From the NCBI GenBank assembly GCA_002430925.1, contig DJDD01000134.1:1-17458 (forward strand): DNA of 17,458 bases. Reading direction: 5' to 3'. The notes below the pieces were generated by a model. That model saw only the letters and a program-made list of their open reading frames with translations. It did no database searches and was not told the origin of the DNA. A program made the translations under genes and the position numbers. This document shows positions 7,918 through 13,925 of the stretch, in pieces. This stretch comes from Flavobacteriales bacterium UBA5933 (lineage in GTDB: Bacteria > Bacteroidota > Bacteroidia > Flavobacteriales > Weeksellaceae). How positions within the stretch are numbered: the stretch's first letter is position 1; each line of letters starts with the position of its first letter.

Positions 7918-8672
7918 TAGAATATAGATTTAAATGATTTGTTTATTAAAACATCATTTTCTAATTCTTTGAAATTATGGTACATTTTATCGAATAAAAA
8001 ATTTCCCATACTTATTCTTTTTACACCTAAATTTTTCAAAATTTCGAAATCAGGGAGATTTGGCATACACATTACATTAATTGGTAATTTTGTGTAATTT
8101 ACAATTTCTTGTATATCTTCTGAATTCTCTATACAAGGTACAAAAATTCCATCAGCTCCTGCTTTAGTGTATAAATCTATTCTTTTTTTTGTTTCGTCTA
8201 TAACATTATGAACTCCAAGTAAAAATGTATCTGTACGAACATTCATAAAAACATCTTTATTCTCTGCCTTAAGTATAGTTTTGATTTCTAATAATTGCTG
8301 ACCAAATTTTTCTGCATTTATCAGTTCTCTTTTTTCATTTACCTTACTATCTTCTATATTAATTCCAACAATTCCTAAATTAACTAATTTGATAATATTG
8401 TTAGAAATAGTATCTGTATCATCAGAATATCCAGATTCGATATCGACAGATAACGGAAGTTGAGTAGTTGTACGAATACGTTTTACCATATATTCTAATT
8501 CGGAGAAAGATATATCTTCTCCATCATTATAACCAAAAAGAGATGCTATTGCTGCACTTGATGTTCCTAATGCTTTAAATCCTAATTCTTCTGCAATTTT
8601 TGTACTTGGTATATCCCAAACATTTGCGATAAGTAAAGGAGTAGTTTGTTGATGTAGTTCAGTAAAATTCAT
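7917..8672 (-). CDS. PEP mutase / isocitrate lyase superfamily enzyme
   Basis: A 251-aa TIM-barrel enzyme of the PEP mutase_2 type, which break or rearrange C-C or C-P bonds in 2-oxoacid-related substrates. The substrate here is unknown. Typical segments are visible: IANVWDIPSTKIAEELGFKA and GTSSAAIASLFGYNDG near the N terminus, PLSVDIESGYSDD (Mg-binding Asp), GINIEDS, MNVRTDTFLLG, AGADGIFVPCI and PINVMCMP. The KKCGH catalytic motif of true isocitrate lyases is not seen, so glyoxylate-cycle isocitrate lyase is unlikely. The frame is open upstream to 8789, but the ATG at 8672 starts exactly where family similarity begins (MNFTELHQQTTPLLIANVWD) and avoids overlap with the upstream gene. It is joined to ada by a TAATG overlap. 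Its metabolic role and its link to alkylation repair are unknown. Confidence 0.85.
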   Translation of the reverse strand: MNFTELHQQTTPLLIANVWDIPSTKIAEELGFKALGTSSAAIASLFGYNDGEDISFSELEYMVKRIRTTTQLPLSVDIESGYSDDTDTISNNIIKLVNLGIVGINIEDSKVNEKRELINAEKFGQQLLEIKTILKAENKDVFMNVRTDTFLLGVHNVIDETKKRIDLYTKAGADGIFVPCIENSEDIQEIVNYTKLPINVMCMPNLPDFEILKNLGVKRISMGNFLFDKMYHNFKELENDVLINKSFKSIF

Positions 8673-8748
8673 AGTTGTTATTTTTATACAAAAGAACAAC
8701 TGAACAACATTATTTAGCAACCGAAAATTGGACGAGTATTTTTTTATT

Positions 8749-9258
8749 TTATAAAAACTTATTTTCGAATAATTTAAATAGAATAGCAATAATTAAGGCT
8801 ATTATTAATAAAGAAATATTTTTATTTTTTTGATTAATATGAAACAATTCTATGAAAACTTTTTTAACTTTTTCTTTATCAAAAATCAGTATTAACATGA
8901 TTAATGATTGGTAATAAATCGCTGTATTTAATGCTTTTATCTCATATAAATAATCTTGTAAAATTATATTAGAAAGTAGAATAGTAAGTAGTATACAACC
9001 AAAAATTCTTGTTCTATTAAACAATAAAAATAAACCTCCTATCAATTCGCATATTCCAATAATAATAGGATAAGTTGCAGAATAGGAATAAAAAGACCAC
9101 ATTAATTGATGTCCTTCAGATAATCCAGAATTATTATTTATTTTGAAGGATTCAAATTGAAATGGTTTTAAAATTCCATAGAGAATCATAGAACTAGAGG
9201 AAATAAAAATTATAATCCAATAGATAATATAAGTTAATTTTTCTTTTATTGTTTTCAT
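8749..9258 (-). CDS. DoxX-like integral membrane protein
   Basis: A 169-aa protein with about four to five hydrophobic helices (roughly residues 9-30, 62-80, 84-103, 111-127 and 147-165). ELIGGLFLLFNRTRIFGCILL, in which a Glu-containing helix is followed by an Arg loop and another helix, is the DoxX/DoxD-family pattern. The first loop has GLSEGHQLMWSFYSYS. Family members sit in the inner membrane and are often found next to redox or thiol-stress genes; no enzymatic activity can be inferred. It starts 28 bp after the HxlR-type regulator and ends 76 bp before the PEP-mutase-like gene, all on one strand, so it probably belongs to the same transcript. No promoter was recognised in the 76-bp gap. 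Confidence 0.65.
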   Translation of the reverse strand: MKTIKEKLTYIIYWIIIFISSSSMILYGILKPFQFESFKINNNSGLSEGHQLMWSFYSYSATYPIIIGICELIGGLFLLFNRTRIFGCILLTILLSNIILQDYLYEIKALNTAIYYQSLIMLILIFDKEKVKKVFIELFHINQKNKNISLLIIALIIAILFKLFENKFL

Positions 9259-9286
9259 TAAAATTTAGTGTATAACTAATTTACAA

Positions 9287-9637
9287 TTAATTTCCTACAA
9301 TAGTTATCTTATCATTAGCTTCTATTGTTTCATCTCCCCAATTAGCAATAGCATGTAATAAAGGGATTAATGTTTTTCCAAATTCGGTTAATTCATAATC
9401 TACTTTTAGTGGAGGTTTTGTTGTATAAACAGTACGTTTTACCAAACCATCAGCTTCCAATTCTTTCAATTGTAGGCTAAGTGTTCTTTCAGAAATATTA
9501 AGACAAGTTTTTCTTAGTTCACTGTAACGTTTTTTCTCTATTAAGTGGATTAGAATTACCGCTTTCCATTTCCCTCCAATATATTTCATTGTAATACTTG
9601 TACTACAAGGATATATTTTATCATCTAAGCTATACAT
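9287..9637 (-). CDS. HxlR (DUF24)-family winged-helix regulator, candidate thiol switch
   Basis: A 116-aa DNA-binding protein typical of the HxlR subgroup. It has CSTSITMKYIGGKWKAVILI near the N terminus, YSELRKTCLNISERTLSLQL as the recognition region, ELEADGLVKRTVY leading into the wing, and YELTEFGKTLIPLLHAIANWG near the C terminus. Cys11 is at the conserved family position. A second Cys45 lies just before the recognition helix. This spacing is close to the Cys14/Cys49 pair forming the redox disulfide in Bacillus subtilis HypR, so sensing of oxidants or electrophiles is a reasonable inference, not shown. It is divergent from an NfsB-like nitroreductase, the usual target class of such regulators, and leads the doxX-PEP mutase-ada gene string. 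It probably represses its own and the facing promoter. Confidence 0.9.
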   Translation of the reverse strand: MYSLDDKIYPCSTSITMKYIGGKWKAVILIHLIEKKRYSELRKTCLNISERTLSLQLKELEADGLVKRTVYTTKPPLKVDYELTEFGKTLIPLLHAIANWGDETIEANDKITIVGN

Positions 9638-9662
9638 CTGCTACTATCATTTATGACCGTTA

Positions 9663-9693
9663 TTGCAAATATATTAAACTTAAATTAGTTTTG
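9663..9693 (+). promoter_or_regulatory. Promoter of the nitroreductase gene
   Basis: TTG at 9663-9665 and TAGTTTTG at 9686-9693 with a 20-bp spacer match the Bacteroidota promoter pattern in sequence and distance. Transcription should start near 9700, about 35 nt before the gene. The upstream TTG directly abuts the -7 element of the facing hxlR promoter, so the two promoters overlap. Confidence 0.55.
9666..9673 (-). promoter_or_regulatory. Candidate -7 element of the hxlR operon
   Basis: On the minus strand this reads TATATTTG, an exact TAnnTTTG match, ending 28 bp before the hxlR ATG. No TTG is found at the usual upstream distance, so this promoter is either weak or helped by a regulator. 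Confidence 0.35.
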
Positions 9694-9710
9694 TAACTAT
9701 AAAAATTACA
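9692..9710. promoter_or_regulatory. Candidate operator palindrome in the hxlR/nitroreductase divergon
   Basis: An imperfect 19-bp palindrome with arms TGTAA and TTACA; seven of nine symmetric pairs match. It overlaps the end of the nitroreductase -7 element and its predicted start point, a position suited to repression by the neighbouring HxlR-type protein. Binding is inferred from position only. Confidence 0.35.
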
Positions 9711-9734
9711 GTATAAAAATAAAATAATAAACGT

Positions 9735-10334
9735 ATGAATTTTTTAGAGTTAGCAAAAAAAAGGTATACAACAAAAAAGTATGCAAGTGATTGTAAAATT
9801 TCTGATAAAGAAATTGAAGAATTAAAAGAAATTCTTCAACTAAGTCCATCTTCAATAAACAGTCAACCATGGAAATTTATTTTTGTTTCTGATCATGATA
9901 TGAAACAAAAATTAGCTATAGCATCTTCTTTTAATGGAGAAAAAATAAACGATGCAAGTCATGTCGTTGTTTTTAGTGCATTAGATAATATAGAATTGTT
10001 CGAAAAACAAATAAAGGAATATTTACCAGAAGGAAATATTAATTATTATTTCACGAATGTGAAAGCAAAAGGGGAAGCATTTACAAAATCTTGGTTACAA
10101 CATCAAGTCTATCTTTCTTTAGGATATTTTCTTTCTGCTTGTGCAAGTCTTGGTATAGATAGTACTCCAATGGAAGGAATTTTAAACGAAGAATTTGATG
10201 AAATTTTAGAATTAAAAGATTATAAAACATTATTTGCTGTGGCTATAGGATATAGAAATCCAGAAGATACAAATCAGCCAAATATTACATCAAAACAACG
10301 TTTACCAATAGATCAAGTAATTCAATCCATTTAA
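9735..10334 (+). CDS. NfsB-like FMN-dependent NAD(P)H nitroreductase
   Basis: A 199-aa flavoenzyme expected to reduce nitroaromatics, quinones or related electrophiles with NAD(P)H, in the cytoplasm as a dimer. The FMN-phosphate motif KKRYTTKKY is at residues 8-16, SPSSINSQPWKF follows at about 37-48 (E. coli NfsB has SPSSTNSQPWHF), then DASHVVVFSA, QVYLSLGYFLSACASLGIDSTPMEG and VAIGYR. It is about 18 residues shorter than E. coli NfsB, mostly in the middle loop. The gene is divergent from an HxlR-family regulator, with a good promoter and a palindrome between them, which suggests induction by electrophiles or oxidants. A hairpin terminator follows the stop. Confidence 0.92.
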   Translation: MNFLELAKKRYTTKKYASDCKISDKEIEELKEILQLSPSSINSQPWKFIFVSDHDMKQKLAIASSFNGEKINDASHVVVFSALDNIELFEKQIKEYLPEGNINYYFTNVKAKGEAFTKSWLQHQVYLSLGYFLSACASLGIDSTPMEGILNEEFDEILELKDYKTLFAVAIGYRNPEDTNQPNITSKQRLPIDQVIQSI

Positions 10335-10340
10335 AAAATA

Positions 10341-10376
10341 AAAAACTACATTATTTTAGATAATGTAGTTTTTTTA
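10341..10376. terminator. Bidirectional terminator between nitroreductase and GNAT genes
   Basis: A perfect 13-bp stem (10341-10353 with 10361-10373) with a 7-nt loop and a T run on the plus side. On the minus strand the hairpin is also followed by a T-rich run. It sits between convergent genes, 7 bp after one stop and 8 bp before the other. Confidence 0.9.
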
Positions 10377-10381
10377 TAAAA

Positions 10382-10837
10382 TTATTCTGTTAATAGTTTT
10401 TCAAAACAAATGCTACTTTCTTCAGAAGCATATTGTCCGTAATTCGGAATTACAACAAAATTATTTTTTTTATAAAGTCCAATTGCCTCAATCATTTTAT
10501 CTCCAGTTTCTAAAACACATTTCTGATAACCCAATTCTTTCGCCCAAACTTGTAATTCTTTTAAAATTTGACCAGCAATTCCTTTTCCTCTACATTCCAA
10601 TGGAACAAACATTCTCTTAATTTCCATTGTTCCATCTTCATATTCTTTCATTGCACCACAACCAACAACAACATCATTGTCATAGGCAAGTATAACATTT
10701 TTGATGAGTTCAATTTTATTGTACTGAGCAAAAAAATCATTTTTTTCACCATTTTTTGCAGCTAAATCTTTGTCAAGCTCAATAACTAATTTCTCAAAAT
10801 CAGGATGATTAGAATCTGTTCTTACTAATTTATTCAT
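10382..10837 (-). CDS. GNAT-family N-acetyltransferase
   Basis: A 151-aa acetyl-CoA-dependent acyltransferase of unknown substrate. Beta strands around VILAYDNDVVVGCGAMKEY and TMEIKRMFVPLECRGKGIAGQILKEL include the acetyl-CoA pyrophosphate loop RGKGIAGQ (motif A, R/Q-x-x-G-x-G/A). CVLETGDKMIEAIGLYKKNNF is the usual C-terminal part, in which a late helix precedes the final strands. The length is that of a single-domain GNAT. Its start lies 14 bp beyond repeat copy D, which fills the gap to the upstream exonuclease gene, so any transcript from the upstream genes would carry that element as part of the leader. Small-molecule or amino-acid acetylation is most likely. Confidence 0.88.
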   Translation of the reverse strand: MNKLVRTDSNHPDFEKLVIELDKDLAAKNGEKNDFFAQYNKIELIKNVILAYDNDVVVGCGAMKEYEDGTMEIKRMFVPLECRGKGIAGQILKELQVWAKELGYQKCVLETGDKMIEAIGLYKKNNFVVIPNYGQYASEESSICFEKLLTE

Positions 10838-10851
10838 TGTTTTTTTATTGT

Positions 10852-10945
10852 TTTGGGCGACCGGGCAGGCTTTTCATTTCAATCTTTTATAAAAAATAAC
10901 TCAGTTATTTTTTATAAAAGGATTTCCACTACAATCCTTGTCGCA
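10852..10945 (-). repeat. Dispersed structured intergenic element, copy D (divergent subtype)
   Basis: Read on the minus strand: closing arm GCGAC (10944-10940); GGATTGTAGTGGAAATCC (10938-10921 region), whose ends can form a small GGATT/AATCC stem; a 17-bp perfect hairpin (10884-10900 with 10904-10920, 3-nt loop); GATTGAAATGAAAAGCC; then closing arm GTCGC and GCCCAAA. The order matches copies A and B, although most bases differ. The closing stem has changed in pairs (GCAAT/ATTGC to GCGAC/GTCGC). It is the whole spacer between the exonuclease and GNAT genes. No T run follows the hairpin, so it is not an ordinary intrinsic terminator. Confidence 0.75.
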
Positions 10946-10952
10946 TTTTAAG

Positions 10953-11660
10953 TTAAATATCTTCTTTTCGTTGCAAAATAGTATCATATCTCAGTTTTCT
11001 GAATACATTGATTAATGTTATAACATCTTTTTCGCAATAATCCTTTATTCTTTCTAAGTTGTTTTCATTGTAATAAACATGAGCAACCTGTGAGCCATCA
11101 ATATCATCTTTTGGAGTAGGAATGTCTAAAACATTAGCCAGTAAATCAAGCGATGTATAGTTCTTATAATCACCAAATTTCCACAACTCCATTGTATCTA
11201 AATGTTGTATTTCCCATGGTTTTTTACCAAACAATTGTAAAATGGCAGGAATTTCAACTTGATTTATAATCATTCTTCTTGCTATATAAGGAAAATCAAA
11301 TTCTTTACCGTTATGTGCACATAATATATGATCAGGTTTAAAAAAGTTTTCAATTAGTAAGGTATTAAAACCTTCAAGAATTTTACGTTCATCATGTCCA
11401 TAAAAACTTTTTATATGTATAAAAGAATCTTTTACAATAATCCCAACAGAGATACATATTATTTTACCAAATTCTGCCATTATTCCGGCACGTTCATGAT
11501 AAAATTCTTCAGGGGAAATTTCATTGTTATTTCGTTGAAAATTAGTTTTCTTTTCCCATAAAGTTTTTGTTCTCTCAGATAAAAGATTCCAATCATCAGT
11601 TTGAGGAACAGTTTCTATATCTAAAAATAGGATTTTATTATAAGGTATTCGCTGTATCAT
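10953..11660 (-). CDS. PolB-like predicted 3'-5' exonuclease (DnaQ/DEDDy fold)
   Basis: A 235-aa stand-alone exonuclease resembling the proofreading domain of family B DNA polymerases (DNA_pol_B_exo2 type). Exo I is FLDIETVPQ with Asp14 and Glu16. Exo II is CAHNGKEFDFPYIARR, with the metal-binding Asp in the EFDFP part. HLDTMELW lies between. Exo III is DYCEKDV, a YxxxD pattern that places it in the DEDDy group. All expected acidic residues are present, so it should degrade single-stranded or mismatched DNA ends with two metal ions; its actual substrate is unknown. No polymerase domain is attached. Its start lies 23 nt inside the preceding hydrolase gene, and no later Met precedes the Exo I motif, so the two are translationally coupled. 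Confidence 0.88.
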   Translation of the reverse strand: MIQRIPYNKILFLDIETVPQTDDWNLLSERTKTLWEKKTNFQRNNNEISPEEFYHERAGIMAEFGKIICISVGIIVKDSFIHIKSFYGHDERKILEGFNTLLIENFFKPDHILCAHNGKEFDFPYIARRMIINQVEIPAILQLFGKKPWEIQHLDTMELWKFGDYKNYTSLDLLANVLDIPTPKDDIDGSQVAHVYYNENNLERIKDYCEKDVITLINVFRKLRYDTILQRKEDI

Positions 11661-12840
11661 TTTCTTTTACTTTACTATTTATTCGCATTGCTTCATCAAC
11701 TAATCGGTAAACATCTCCATCTTTTATTGGATTGTTTTTTGGTGTATCGTTATGTGTTTCGCCTGTTCTTACAATAACTAAATTCTCACTCGGAATAATG
11801 ATGATTCGTTGTCCTAAATGTCCTAACATGGCATAAAAAGGTGTTTTGTAGTTATAATCCATCCAAATAGAGTAACCGTATGTTTTATTCTCATTTGCAG
11901 CAAATTCTTTAGAGTTTGGAGTAATCATTTTTTTTACAAAATCAGCATCAAGAATTTGCTTTCCATACCAACTTCCTCCATTTAGTAATAGTTGTCCAAG
12001 TTTTGCATAATCCCTTGCAGAAGCATTAAAACAGCAATATGTTTTTTCCATTCCGTTTGGATTATCTTTCGACCATTGGGCATCTAATTCCATTCCCATT
12101 GGTTGCCAAAATTCTTCTTGAAAATATTGTGATAATGATTTGTTTTTTATAGCTCGTTGTATAACAAGACCTAGTAATTGTGTATCACTAGATTGATATT
12201 TAAAATGTTGTCCTGGTTTTGAAACAAATTTTCTGTCTAAAATTTGTTTTACAATATCATCACCATAATAAGCTTTTGCAGTTGGGTTTAATGGGAAATA
12301 ATAATTTTCATCCCAATCATATCCAGATGTCATTGCAGACAAATCACCAACAGTACATTCAGCACCAAATTTATCATTCTTAAATTCTGGTAAAAAATCT
12401 GTAATTTTTTGATCTAAACTTTTTATGTAACCTTGTTCAATGGCTTTTCCTAAAAGCATTGTCGTGAAACTTTTTGCCATAGAGAACGAATTTGTAATAC
12501 TATTTTGTGCATAGCCGTTAAAATAATACTCGCTCAATAGTTGATTGTCTTTTATGATAATAAAGCTAGAAGATTTATAGTCATTCATTTCTTTTTCGAA
12601 ATTTTTTGACAATGAAAATTCATTATAATTGATGTGATTCTGCCATATTCGCGGAGCACCTGCCAAAATAACATTGTTATCAAAATCTTTATAATCATTA
12701 ATATTTGCAGTTGTTAGACCTTTGAGATAGGTTAACTTAACTCCTCTAAAAATATAGCTGTTGCCTGTTGCATAAAGAATTAGGATTATTGCGCAGATAA
12801 AAACAATGAACCATTTGATGATTTTCCAAGCTATTTTCAT
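11638..12840 (-). CDS. Membrane-anchored serine hydrolase, beta-lactamase (class C-like) fold
   Basis: A 400-aa protein of the PF00144 beta-lactamase/esterase group. A single N-terminal hydrophobic segment (about 7-25) looks like a membrane anchor or uncleaved signal, placing the enzyme outside the inner membrane. The nucleophile motif is Ser120-Met-Ala-Lys123, the second motif Tyr215-Gln-Ser217, and the third GHLG at 340-343 in place of KTG. SMAK and HxG occur in esterase and 6-aminohexanoate-dimer-hydrolase relatives, so true beta-lactam resistance is unlikely and the substrate is unknown. It is the first gene of a minus-strand pair with the exonuclease, divergent from superoxide dismutase across 135 bp. 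Two 11-bp direct repeats lie just upstream of its start. Confidence 0.88.
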   Translation of the reverse strand: MKIAWKIIKWFIVFICAIILILYATGNSYIFRGVKLTYLKGLTTANINDYKDFDNNVILAGAPRIWQNHINYNEFSLSKNFEKEMNDYKSSSFIIIKDNQLLSEYYFNGYAQNSITNSFSMAKSFTTMLLGKAIEQGYIKSLDQKITDFLPEFKNDKFGAECTVGDLSAMTSGYDWDENYYFPLNPTAKAYYGDDIVKQILDRKFVSKPGQHFKYQSSDTQLLGLVIQRAIKNKSLSQYFQEEFWQPMGMELDAQWSKDNPNGMEKTYCCFNASARDYAKLGQLLLNGGSWYGKQILDADFVKKMITPNSKEFAANENKTYGYSIWMDYNYKTPFYAMLGHLGQRIIIIPSENLVIVRTGETHNDTPKNNPIKDGDVYRLVDEAMRINSKVKENDTANTL

Positions 12841-12854
12841 TTCTATAAATTTTT

Positions 12855-12881
12855 AGATTTTACTAAAATAAGATTTTACTA
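12855..12881. repeat. Pair of 11-bp direct repeats in the hydrolase/sod divergent spacer
   Basis: AGATTTTACTA occurs at 12855-12865 and again at 12871-12881, a 16-bp period. They lie 15-41 bp upstream of the serine hydrolase start and about 100 bp before the superoxide dismutase gene. Paired direct repeats can be regulator sites. In AT-rich DNA chance repetition is possible. Confidence 0.35.
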
Positions 12882-12888
12882 TTAAATA

Positions 12889-12943
12889 TTGTTAAAAAAT
12901 CTATAGCTTCGGAATTATTTTTGCTTAAATATCCGTATATTTA
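12889..12943 (+). promoter_or_regulatory. Candidate sod promoter with adjoining palindrome
   Basis: TATTTTTG at 12916-12923 matches the -7 pattern; the TTG at 12889-12891 is 24 bp upstream, one base beyond the usual range. Immediately downstream, around the predicted start of transcription, lies an 18-bp inverted repeat, TAAATAT-CCGT-ATATTTA (12926-12943), with perfect 7-bp arms. It could be an operator. Confidence 0.35.
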
Positions 12944-12975
12944 TAAAAATAAATAAATCTAAAAAAATAAATATT

Positions 12976-13578
12976 ATGGCTTTTGAATTATCAAAATTAC
13001 CTTATGCATTTGATGCATTAGAACCTTATATTGACGCAAAAACAATGGAAATTCATCATGATAAACATCATGCTGCTTATACAAATAACTTAAATGCTGC
13101 AATTGAAGGAACAGATTTAGCAAATGCTACAATTGAAGAAATTTTAGCTAAAGGAACAGATAAACCAGCTGTACGTAACAACGGAGGTGGTTTTTATAAT
13201 CACAACTTATTCTGGGAAATTTTAACTCCTGGAGGAAGTAAAGAACCTACAGCAGAAGTAGCAGAAGCTATTAACGCTGCTTATGGATCTTTTGAAGCTT
13301 TTAAAGATGAATTTTCTAAAGCTGCTGCAACTCGTTTTGGTTCAGGATGGGCTTGGTTAATCGTAAAAGATGGTAAAGTTGTAGTAACTTCTACTCCAAA
13401 CCAAGATTCTACATTAATGCCAGTTGCTGATGTACAAGGTTTTCCTATTTTAGGATTAGATGTTTGGGAACATGCTTATTACTTAAACTACCAAAACCGT
13501 CGTCCTGATTATATTGAAGCTTTTTTCAGTGTAATTAACTGGGATAAAGTTGCTGAAAGATTTGCTTCTGCAAAATAA
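12976..13578 (+). CDS. sodA: Superoxide dismutase, Fe/Mn family (Mn-type features)
   Basis: Converts superoxide to hydrogen peroxide and oxygen; cytoplasmic, as no signal peptide is seen. Length is 200 aa, standard for the family. Metal ligands are His27 (MEIHHDKHH), His76 (FYNHNLFW), Asp162 and His166 (DVWEHAYYLNYQN). GGGFYNH lacks the active-site Gln that iron enzymes carry at this point, and Gln143 in TPNQDST occupies the manganese-type position, so Mn or cambialistic use is more likely than strict Fe. Codon choice appears richer in GCT, GGT and AAC than the neighbours, as expected of a strongly expressed gene. A candidate promoter and palindrome precede it, and a long hairpin terminator follows. 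Confidence 0.96.
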   Translation: MAFELSKLPYAFDALEPYIDAKTMEIHHDKHHAAYTNNLNAAIEGTDLANATIEEILAKGTDKPAVRNNGGGFYNHNLFWEILTPGGSKEPTAEVAEAINAAYGSFEAFKDEFSKAAATRFGSGWAWLIVKDGKVVVTSTPNQDSTLMPVADVQGFPILGLDVWEHAYYLNYQNRRPDYIEAFFSVINWDKVAERFASAK

Positions 13579-13601
13579 GAAAGTAATAGACTTTTAAATA
13601 T

Positions 13602-13639
13602 AAAAAAATGGATTGAATATTTATTCAATCCATTTTTTT
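13602..13639. terminator. Hairpin terminator after superoxide dismutase
   Basis: A near-perfect palindrome: 13602-13619 pairs with 13622-13639 and ends in a run of seven T. Both outer arms are A/T tracts, so it could work in either direction. Confidence 0.9.
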
Positions 13640-13714
13640 ATTGAAATTGTTTCTATTATTTATTTTAAAAAAATCTCTACTCGTGGTTTTTAGTATCTAA
13701 TTTATTTATCCTTC

Positions 13715-13905
13715 ATTTGCAATAGTGATTGAAGCGACATCCTTTTTAGATTGGTTGTATCTAATTGATTGTATTTGAATTCGCTTAATATACAAGTCAA
13801 AATACAATGACAAATCTTTAAAAAAGTAAACAACCAATCTAAAAAGATATAGCGAAAAAGCACGATCCGAAGGGATTGCCCAAAGAAATAAATATAATTT
13901 TAAAA
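13715..13905 (+). repeat. Dispersed structured intergenic element, copy B
   Basis: 191-bp element homologous to copy A: closing arms GCAAT (13719-13723) and ATTGC (13875-13879); conserved GATTGAAGCGACATCC; a perfect 16-bp hairpin stem (13742-13757 with 13831-13846); GATATAGCG; mini hairpin TCC-GAA-GGG; and the same 20-bp AT-rich tail as copy A. The two innermost stem pairs differ from copy A on both arms, so pairing is kept. The loop is longer and contains what looks like a decayed second right arm (about 13808-13826). It lies between the convergent sod and ABC transporter genes, after the sod terminator. Confidence 0.85.
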
Positions 13906-13925
13906 AGCTAAAATATTTCTATCAT

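Noticed and set aside
8673..8789. Longer N-terminus for the PEP mutase-like protein
   Set aside because: The extra 39 residues are unlike the family, overlap the DoxX-like gene and have AT-driven composition; family similarity begins at the ATG at 8672.
10568..10765. Plus-strand open frame of 65 codons
   Set aside because: It lies antisense inside the GNAT gene; composition is low-complexity Phe/Ile-rich, as expected of reversed AT-rich coding DNA.
10884..10920. Hairpin of copy D as an intrinsic terminator of the exonuclease gene
   Set aside because: The stem is strong but no T run follows on the minus strand, and the conserved flanks match the dispersed element.
11638..12840. Serine hydrolase as an antibiotic-resistance beta-lactamase
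   Set aside because: The third motif is HLG rather than KTG and the second is YQS; this fits esterase/amidase relatives better than true beta-lactamases.
1..13905. Repeats as a CRISPR array or an insertion sequence
   Set aside because: Copies are kilobases apart with no regular spacing or cas genes, and no transposase frame lies in or beside them.
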